This document shows positions 58,242 through 64,000 of a DNA stretch of 64,000 nt, in pieces. The first letter of the stretch is position 1; every line of letters begins with the position of its first letter. Origin of the DNA: Mesorhizobium sp. ES1-4 (lineage in GTDB: Bacteria; Pseudomonadota; Alphaproteobacteria; Rhizobiales; Rhizobiaceae). A model generated the notes under the pieces. That model ran no database searches and was not told the origin of the DNA. It was given only the letters and a program-made list of their open reading frames with translations. Where the stretch lies: assembly GCF_020164745.1 (NCBI RefSeq), contig NZ_JAIUGV010000011.1, forward strand, positions 62,001-126,000. The letters run 5' to 3'. A program made the translations under genes and the position numbers.

Positions 58242-58363
58242 TGCAGAAATTCCTGTTTCGAGAGGGCGGCGGCGCGGCGGCCCGTGCGATGAGAGTCGGG
58301 CAAGCCTAAAGCCTTTCCAATCCGGATTGAAGCGGTTCCGTCCAGCGCCCGTTCTGTTGGTGC

Positions 58364-58927
58364 TCAGGAGATGGTTTCGCCCGGCTCTTGTGCCGGACCG
58401 TCCTCGCGCATCGAAAAGGCGCGGCCCAGGCTGAAGGCCAGCACGTAGAGCGGGATGTTGACCGCCATGTTGGCAATCGGCAGATAGCCGGTCACTCGCC
58501 ATACGGGCGAGAAGAACGGCTGGCCGTACCCGTCGCAGACAAGTGAAGAGCCATACTCCCACAAGGCTCCCAAGACGGCCGAGACGGCAAAAAGCTTGAT
58601 GCAGGTGATGATGTGCCTGGCCCGCCTTGGCTCCGGCAGGAGCCGGTTCCAAAGCCCCAGGCAGACGATCGGGACAGCGTAGATGACATTCTGCAGCACC
58701 AGCATCGGAAGCGTACCGTTAGCCGCGGCAAGGAACTCGCCACGTGTTTCCAGCCTGGGGCAAACCTCGCTTGAGGTTGTCGAAAGCAGGAAGAAGACGA
58801 ACGGCCCGAGGCACCAGACGAAGAACAGCGACGGCCAGAAAACGACTGCAAGCAGCGCCCGTACGGCCAGTTTCTTATGATTGAGCAGGGTATTTTCCGA
58901 AAACCGGTTTCCACTTTTCGGAATCAT
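58364..58927 (-). CDS. Four-helix membrane protein of unknown function, start inside a repeat
   Basis: A 187-residue protein with about four membrane segments (VRALLAVVFWPSLFFVWCLG, then VLQNVIYAVPIVCLGLW, ITCIKLFAVSAVLGALW and IANMAVNIPLYVLAFSLG). I do not recognise the family. The ATG at 58927 and the first twelve codons (MIPKSGNRFSE) are made by the palindromic repeat at 58893-58932, so either the repeat donated a new start or the true start is a later codon; no strong ribosome site was seen for either. It lies 8 bases after the purL stop on the same strand. Confidence 0.55.
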   Translation of the reverse strand: MIPKSGNRFSENTLLNHKKLAVRALLAVVFWPSLFFVWCLGPFVFFLLSTTSSEVCPRLETRGEFLAAANGTLPMLVLQNVIYAVPIVCLGLWNRLLPEPRRARHIITCIKLFAVSAVLGALWEYGSSLVCDGYGQPFFSPVWRVTGYLPIANMAVNIPLYVLAFSLGRAFSMREDGPAQEPGETIS

Positions 58928-58932
58928 GCTCT
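58893..58932. repeat. Short palindromic rhizobial repeat
   Basis: TTCCGAAAA (58895-58903) pairs with TTTTCGGAA (58915-58923). On the minus strand it reads AAAAGTGGAAACCGGTTTT with an AGAGCATG edge, differing from the 57-bp tandem-repeat core at only two bases. Confidence 0.8.
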
Positions 58933-58934
58933 AA

Positions 58935-61166
58935 TCAACTGGCCTGGTCCATGAAGCGCGGGAACCAGCCCTCATGGGCGGCGGTCAGGTCGCTGACCGG
59001 GATTGCTCTGGCATCGCCGAGCTTCAGCGCCTTGCCCCCCGTCGAGCCGATCCATGGCGCGAAGATGCCGAGTTCGCCCTGCTGCTTGCGGATCGCGTCC
59101 CATTCATCACCATGCGGATCGATCGACAGCGTCAGGAGATAGCGGCCCTGGTCTTCGCCGAACCAGACCGGGATCGGGTCCGTGCCGACAAGCCCGGGAA
59201 CGATCGCGCCGATGCCCGACGCCATGGCCATTTCGGCCAACGCGACAGCGATGCCGCCGTCGGAGACATCATGCGCAGCGGTGACGATGCCGGACGCGAT
59301 CAACGAGCGCACATGGTCTCCGACGCGCTTCTCGTGCTCGAGATCGACCGGCGGCGGCGGGCCTTCGCTGCGCCCATGGATGTCGCGCATATACGCCGAC
59401 TGGCCAAGATGCGTTCCCCAGGTAGCCGGTGCGCCGACCAGCAGGATCATCTGGCCTTCCGCCGCGAAGCCGATCCGCGCCATCTTCGACCAGTCCGATA
59501 TCAGGCCGACGCCGCCGATGGTCGGTGTCGGCAGGATGCCCTGGCCGTTGGTTTCGTTGTAGAGCGAGACGTTGCCCGACACGATCGGGAAACCAAGCGC
59601 CCGGCAGGCATCGCCGATGCCTTTCACTGCGCCGACCAGCTGGCCCATGATCTCCGGCCGTTCGGGATTGCCGAAATTGAGATTGTCGGTGGCGGCGAGC
59701 GGCAGCGCGCCGGTGGCGGTGAGGTTGCGCCAGCATTCGGCCACGGCCTGCTTGCCGCCTTCGTAGGGATCGGCCTCGCAATAGCGCGGCGTCACGTCCG
59801 AGGAGAAGGCGAGCGCCTTGGTCGCATGGCCATCGACGCGCACGACGCCGGCGTCGCCGCCGGGAAGCTGCAGCGAATTGCCCTGGATCAGCGTGTCGTA
59901 TTGCTCCCAGACCCAACGGCGCGACGAAAGATCCGGCCCGCCAAGCAGCTTAAGCAGCGCATCGGCGACATCGGCCTGCGGAATGTCGGTGGGGGAAAGC
60001 GGCAGGGGCTTCTTCGACTCGATCCACGGCCGGTCATATTCGGGCGCCTTGTCGCCGAGATCCTTGATCGGCAAGTCGGCGACCTGCTCACCCTGGTGCA
60101 GCACGCGGAAGCGCAGATCGTCGGTGGTCTTGCCGACGATGGCGAAGTCGAGGCCCCATTTGTGGAATATCGCCTCGGCTTCCTTTTCCTTTTCGGGGCG
60201 CAGCACCATCAGCATGCGCTCCTGGCTCTCCGACAGCATCATCTCGTAGGCGCTCATGCGCTCTTCGCGAACCGGCACCTTGTCGAGGTCGAGCTCGATC
60301 CCGAGGTCGCCCTTGGCGCCCATTTCGACGGCGGAACAGGTGAGGCCGGCCGCGCCCATGTCCTGGATGGCGATGACGGCGCCCGAGGCCATCAGTTCGA
60401 GACAGGCCTCGAGCAGGCATTTTTCGGTGAAGGGATCGCCGACCTGGACGGTCGGACGCTTCTCGTCGATCTTGTCGTCGAATTCGGCGGACGCCATGGT
60501 CGCGCCGCCGACACCGTCGCGGCCGGTCTTGGCGCCGAGATAGACGACAGGCAGGCCGACGCCCTTGGCCTCGGACAGGAAAATGGCATTGGTCTTGGCG
60601 ATGCCCGCGGCGAAGGCGTTGACCAGGATGTTGCCGTTGTAGCGGGCGTCGAAATTGACCTCGCCGCCGACCGTCGGCACGCCGAAGGCATTGCCGTAAC
60701 CGCCGACGCCGGAAACCACGCCGGCGACGAGATGCCTGGTCTTGGGATGGTCAGGAGCGCCGAAGCGCAGTGCGTTCATCGCCGCGATCGGCCGCGCGCC
60801 CATGGTGAAGACGTCGCGCAGGATGCCGCCGACGCCGGTCGCTGCACCCTGATAGGGCTCGATGAAGGACGGGTGATTGTGGCTTTCCATCTTGAAGACG
60901 ACGCAGTCGCCGTCACCGATGTCGACCACGCCGGCATTTTCGCCCGGGCCCTGGATGACCCGCGGGCCGGTGGTCGGCAAGGTGCGCAGCCATTTCTTCG
61001 AGGATTTGTAGGAGCAGTGCTCGTTCCACATCGCCGAGAAGATGCCGAGTTCGGTAAAGCTCGGTTCGCGTCCGACCAGATCCAATATGCGCTGATACTC
61101 GTCGGGCTTCAGCCCATGCGCGGCGATGAGGTCCGATGTGATCGGCACGGAATTGGAAATGGTCAT
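58935..61166 (-). CDS. purL: Phosphoribosylformylglycinamidine synthase subunit PurL
   Basis: Large subunit of the small-type FGAM synthase in purine synthesis, 743 residues (the short form that works with PurS and PurQ). WNEHCSYKSSKKWLRTLP, KMESHNHPSFIEPYQGAATGVGG and GGYGNAFGVPTVGGEV carry the ATP and FGAR sites; two AIR-synthase-like halves are visible. The ATG at 61166 is chosen; the long upstream open frame is not coding. It precedes the membrane protein, bolA and grxD on the minus strand, a common alphaproteobacterial set. Confidence 0.95.
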   Translation of the reverse strand: MTISNSVPITSDLIAAHGLKPDEYQRILDLVGREPSFTELGIFSAMWNEHCSYKSSKKWLRTLPTTGPRVIQGPGENAGVVDIGDGDCVVFKMESHNHPSFIEPYQGAATGVGGILRDVFTMGARPIAAMNALRFGAPDHPKTRHLVAGVVSGVGGYGNAFGVPTVGGEVNFDARYNGNILVNAFAAGIAKTNAIFLSEAKGVGLPVVYLGAKTGRDGVGGATMASAEFDDKIDEKRPTVQVGDPFTEKCLLEACLELMASGAVIAIQDMGAAGLTCSAVEMGAKGDLGIELDLDKVPVREERMSAYEMMLSESQERMLMVLRPEKEKEAEAIFHKWGLDFAIVGKTTDDLRFRVLHQGEQVADLPIKDLGDKAPEYDRPWIESKKPLPLSPTDIPQADVADALLKLLGGPDLSSRRWVWEQYDTLIQGNSLQLPGGDAGVVRVDGHATKALAFSSDVTPRYCEADPYEGGKQAVAECWRNLTATGALPLAATDNLNFGNPERPEIMGQLVGAVKGIGDACRALGFPIVSGNVSLYNETNGQGILPTPTIGGVGLISDWSKMARIGFAAEGQMILLVGAPATWGTHLGQSAYMRDIHGRSEGPPPPVDLEHEKRVGDHVRSLIASGIVTAAHDVSDGGIAVALAEMAMASGIGAIVPGLVGTDPIPVWFGEDQGRYLLTLSIDPHGDEWDAIRKQQGELGIFAPWIGSTGGKALKLGDARAIPVSDLTAAHEGWFPRFMDQAS

Positions 61167-61405
61167 GGGCGGCGATTTATGTCCATGGAGCAGGGATTTT
61201 GAGTCTCCTCTTATCGCAAGCTTTGCAGCCGATACACCCCGTCGGCGGAGGAAAAGGGGCAGAAAGCAACAGGGTGATGGCCGCGATGGATCGCGGTAGG
61301 CTCTTTTCGCGAGCAAGGCGAACGGCCAGCGATTGCCCCCGCAAGGCCAATTGGAACGCCATGATGTTCCAGCCGTTAGGTCCCTATCACTCAGGAGATA
61401 AGAGA

Positions 61406-61570
61406 ATGGCCACCAAGCAAGGCAAGAACGATAATCGCATTTCGGACAAGGAGGCTCTGCACATGGCCGAGACAACAGACGTTTCGCCCCGGCAGGCCAA
61501 GGAACTGGCCGAGAAGCACGGCAAGAAAAAGGCCGAGAAGGAAGCCAAGAACTTCAAGGCCGAAGGCTGA
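61406..61570 (+). CDS. Small DUF3606-like protein
   Basis: A 54-residue hydrophilic protein, ATKQGKNDNRISDKEALHMA at the N-terminus, then DVSPRQAKELAEKHGKKKAE, similar to small DUF3606 proteins of rhizobia. Highly charged, no signal peptide or membrane segment. AGGAG ten bases before the ATG supports it. The longer in-frame region upstream (from 61199) has no ribosome site. Function unknown. Confidence 0.65.
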   Translation: MATKQGKNDNRISDKEALHMAETTDVSPRQAKELAEKHGKKKAEKEAKNFKAEG

Positions 61571-61642
61571 TCCAAGTCCGCTCGACAATTCATCCGTTCG
61601 CAAGGCGGAGTCTCGAGGCAAGCAGGGCGGGTGGCCGGGAAA

Positions 61643-63052
61643 TCAGGAAAAACTGTCGTAACCCGCGCGGCCCTCGTCCAGCAGCCGCCGGATGACCGCG
61701 ACGCCGCCGGCGATATCCTCGCGCCGCCTCGGCTGCGAAACGCCAAAGCGCACTCCATGGAAAACCCGCTCCGAGCGCCCCGCCTTGAACTCATCCTCAT
61801 CATCGATCAGCACGCCCTGCTCCAGGCAGGCGTTCTTGAACGTGCCGGAAAGCCAGGGATCGGGCAGGGTGAGCCAGACGAACGGCACTTTGTCGTGCGA
61901 TTTGAACGAGAAGCCTGCCAGACTTTCGCGTACCATGGACATGCGGGCGCTGATCTCCGCGATGCTGCGCTTCCGGATCTCGCTGGCCTGGCCGGAAAGC
62001 ACCAGCCGGGCATTCACCTCGGCCAACAGGAACGGCATGCCACCGGTCATCATCTTGTGGGCGACCCGGATGCGGTGGCGGTAGGCAGGAGGGCAAGAAA
62101 GCCAGCCGCCACGAAGACCGGCGGCGACGGATTTCGACAGGCCGCCGGCAATGATGGTGCGTTCGGGCGCGAATTCGGCAAGCAGCGGTGTCGGGTCGTC
62201 GGTCAGGTGCCCGTAGAGGTCATCCTCGATCAGGATGATGTTATACTCACGGGCGACGCGCGCGATCGCCTCGCGGCGCGCCGCCGACAAGGTCACCAAG
62301 GTCGGATTCTGCGCCGTGGGGATCAGGAACATCATCCTGGGGTGCTTTTGCGCGCAGACGCGTTCGAAATCGGCCGGATCGAGGCCTTCATCGTCCGAAG
62401 CCACCAGCGCGGTGCGCCGGCCGATCAGGCCGGCACTGCGGGAAATCTGCGAGTAGGTAAGGTGCTCGAAGGCGACATAGTCGCCGGGCGTGGTCAGGGC
62501 GGCGATCGCGGCCATGACGGCGGCATGGGTGCCGAGGGTAGGGACGATCGTATCGGCCGTTGGCCGGAAGGCGTTACGTGAAAGCCACCTGGCGCCGGCT
62601 TCGTACCAGCGATCCGGGAAATCGCGCGTGTAGCTCGAAATCTCATAGGGGTGGTCCTGTGCGGCGCGCGACAGGACTTCGGCTACAATGGCACCCTGGC
62701 CGATGTCAGGGGCCGCGGTGCTGTCGAAACGCAGCTTGTCCTTGGGCGCATCGACATAACGCGTGCCTTCCACGCTGGTGTCGGGCACCTCCGGCTTCGT
62801 AACGCCGATGTTCTCGCCAAGCACATAGGTTCCCCGTCCGACCTCGCCACTGACGAGACCGCGCTCACGCAGCACTTGATAGGCCCGCCCGACCGTGCCG
62901 ACCGTGGCGCCGATATCGTAGGCGAGGTCGCGCTGTGGCGGCAGCTTGGCCCCCGCACCGATCACCCCCCGGTCGATATCCGCCTCGATGGAATCCGCGA
63001 GGCGCTGATACAGCGGACCTGAACCGATGAGATCTGGAATCCAATTTGTCAT
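61643..63052 (-). CDS. MocR-type (GntR/aminotransferase) transcriptional regulator
   Basis: A 469-residue fusion of a winged-helix GntR DNA-binding domain (residues 1-75, LYQRLADSIEADIDRG and LPPQRDLAYDIGATVGTV) with a fold-type I aminotransferase domain. The PLP-binding Lys is in AGGLSKSVAAGLRGG. MocR regulators sense amino acids or PLP derivatives. It diverges from the DUF1127 gene across a 92-base spacer with two perfect 11-nt direct repeats that are candidate operators, so it likely controls itself or that gene. The frame is intact. Confidence 0.9.
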   Translation of the reverse strand: MTNWIPDLIGSGPLYQRLADSIEADIDRGVIGAGAKLPPQRDLAYDIGATVGTVGRAYQVLRERGLVSGEVGRGTYVLGENIGVTKPEVPDTSVEGTRYVDAPKDKLRFDSTAAPDIGQGAIVAEVLSRAAQDHPYEISSYTRDFPDRWYEAGARWLSRNAFRPTADTIVPTLGTHAAVMAAIAALTTPGDYVAFEHLTYSQISRSAGLIGRRTALVASDDEGLDPADFERVCAQKHPRMMFLIPTAQNPTLVTLSAARREAIARVAREYNIILIEDDLYGHLTDDPTPLLAEFAPERTIIAGGLSKSVAAGLRGGWLSCPPAYRHRIRVAHKMMTGGMPFLLAEVNARLVLSGQASEIRKRSIAEISARMSMVRESLAGFSFKSHDKVPFVWLTLPDPWLSGTFKNACLEQGVLIDDEDEFKAGRSERVFHGVRFGVSQPRRREDIAGGVAVIRRLLDEGRAGYDSFS

Positions 63053-63064
63053 GGTGACAATTTT

Positions 63065-63108
63065 CTATATTGCGCCGTTTTGTGAGTCAATACATACCTA
63101 TATTGCGC
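63065..63108. promoter_or_regulatory. Direct-repeat operator candidate between mocR-type and DUF1127 genes
   Basis: CTATATTGCGC occurs at 63065-63075 and again at 63098-63108, in the same orientation, 33 bases apart (about three helical turns). MocR regulators often bind two direct repeats on one DNA face. A half-site in the opposite orientation (GTGCAAT) lies at 63117-63123. Confidence 0.6.
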
Positions 63109-63144
63109 TAAAAGGGTGCAATTGACAATTCCGGCAGAAAGAAA

Positions 63145-63396
63145 ATGGATACAATCGGAACATTCCGCCTCTCAAGAACCGAAATGCTCAGCCGGCCTGG
63201 ACGTCCGTTTGGGCAGCGCGGCTTCGCCAGCCGACTTGTGCAAGTGCTCAGGTCGCTGGCGAAATGGATCGACTATCTGCTGGAGCGCAGGCGCGGCCGG
63301 CTGGCACTGCTGGAGATGACGGACGACCAACTCAAGGACATCGGCATCTCACGCTGCGACGCGCATCGCGAGGGCATCAAGCCGTTCTGGGAATAG
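63145..63396 (+). CDS. DUF1127 protein
   Basis: An 83-residue protein whose C-terminal half is the DUF1127 domain: LLERRRGRLALLEMTDDQLKDIGISRCDA with Arg-rich ends. The first 35 residues are a Ser/Arg-rich N-terminal tail, so this is the longer form. Short DUF1127 proteins of Agrobacterium bind RNA and affect phosphate and carbon metabolism; whether the longer form does the same is unknown. It diverges from the MocR-type gene. The ribosome site is weak. Confidence 0.85.
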   Translation: MDTIGTFRLSRTEMLSRPGRPFGQRGFASRLVQVLRSLAKWIDYLLERRRGRLALLEMTDDQLKDIGISRCDAHREGIKPFWE

Positions 63397-63404
63397 CGCC
63401 CGGC

Positions 63405-64000
63405 CTATCGGGCGCCTTTGCTCCTGAGGCTCCCGATACCATGGTCGACGAAAACGGCGGCGACGCAGATCACCAGGAACAACGCGATGATGGCGAGCGC
63501 CGCGACGGCGACGCTCGCCATGCCGTTCTTGGCGATGTCGAGGAAGGGGTATGGCACCTCGCCCGCCAGCGGCGCCCGTGCCAGCGTATAGGCCAGATAG
63601 GCAATGGGATAGGTAACCCACCAGGAGATGTCGCTCCATCTCGTTCTGCCATCGGCGCCTGATATCAGCCACCCAGCACGAACAGCACCGGCGTCACGTA
63701 GTGCAGCAGGACGTCGCAAAGCAGGAACAGGCCCTGTGGCTGCCAGAGCGGCGCCAGCACGGTGGCATAGACGATGAGGACCAGGGTGATCGAAACTGCG
63801 ACGCCCCCTCGCATCCGCGGTCCGGCAAAGGCCGGCAGCCACGCATAGCCGCTGGATGACAACAGCGAGGTGTGGACCAGCACGGCGCCGATGTTGGTCA
63901 GGATGGTGAAGAAGCTGAGATAGAAGACGATCGAGCCGGGCAGGCCGCGGCCCGCTTCCATCGACGCTGGAATGGTGATCGAGAACTGCAGGGCGAGCGC
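63405..64000 (-). pseudogene. Pr6Pr-like membrane protein with a frameshift, partial at the window edge
   Basis: Membrane protein reading into the window from the right edge. The first frame (64000 to 63665) encodes LQFSITIPAS, then FYLSFFTILTNIGAVLVHT and LLCDVLLHYVTPVLFVLGG, then a stop. The rest, WLISGADGRTRWSDISWWVTYPIAYLAYTLARAPL and two membrane helices, continues in another frame to 63405. Loss of one base near 63670 (a Trp-Trp-Leu run is expected after VLFVL) would explain it. A sequencing error is possible. The FTILTN and HYVTP patterns suggest the Pr6Pr (FAR-17a/AIG1-like) family. Function unknown. Confidence 0.6.

Noticed and set aside
58974..61202. A 742-codon open frame on the plus strand opposite purL
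   Set aside because: It is the antisense shadow of a complete purL with correct motifs.

Overview
The window looks like a chromosomal segment of a Mesorhizobium-type alphaproteobacterium (Hyphomicrobiales). The support is high GC, a suf operon with a candidate Irr box in front of it, a near-match to the alphaproteobacterial GAAC-N7-GAAC SOS box at recA, a purL/bolA/CGFS-glutaredoxin neighbourhood, a eukaryote-like NADP isocitrate dehydrogenase, and interspersed palindromic repeats of the type scattered through Rhizobiales genomes. The genus is inferred from gene order and protein style; no database search was possible.

Layout. 1-3.2 kb: lon and hupB, each closed by a strong terminator. 3.2-12.4 kb: a two-way carbohydrate cluster with an aldo/keto reductase, a SIS-type isomerase, a creatininase-family hydrolase, a CUT1-type ABC transporter split over two divergent arms, a RbsD/FucU mutarotase and a ribokinase-like kinase. 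12.4-13.4 kb: tRNA-Val(UAC), tRNA-Asp(GUC) and two small unknown genes. 13.4-18.4 kb: a second sugar operon (ROK regulator, ribose-type ABC ATPase, binding protein, permease, SDR dehydrogenase). 18.6-22.9 kb: an M23 peptidase, a fatty acid hydroxylase/acetyltransferase pair and a Bcp peroxiredoxin. 23-27.6 kb: a giant AsmA/YhdP-like protein and tyrS. 27.7-27.8 kb: a 57-bp tandem repeat. 28-31.6 kb: a four-gene cassette that looks like lipid A glycosylation and dephosphorylation. 32.4-39.7 kb: a full SUF iron-sulfur operon (IscS-like desulfurase, sufBCDS, sufT-like, sufA) behind a candidate Irr-controlled promoter. 39.7-42.8 kb: GFA-type and TfoX-type genes boxed by two repeat elements, then a pseudouridine kinase/glycosidase pair. 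43-54.3 kb: recA, alaS, a GST, icd, trmJ-murI, an RNB-domain nuclease, small proteins and rpsD. 54.3-61.2 kb: ttcA, an inositol-phosphatase-family gene, an MFS pump, grxD, bolA, a membrane protein that begins inside a repeat, and purL. 61.4-64 kb: a MocR-type regulator diverging from a DUF1127 gene, and a frameshifted membrane protein running off the window.

The most interesting regions are the unassigned sugar pathway (3.2-12.4 kb), the lipid A cassette with its own PAP2 phosphatase, the Irr/promoter arrangement before the suf operon, the MocR/DUF1127 spacer with two 11-nt direct repeats 33 bp apart, the repeat that supplies the start of a membrane protein gene, and leader structures before alaS and rpsD. 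No CRISPR array, prophage, insertion sequence or rRNA operon was seen. Most of the window is housekeeping sequence, and no single locus is clearly a new defence or mobile system.
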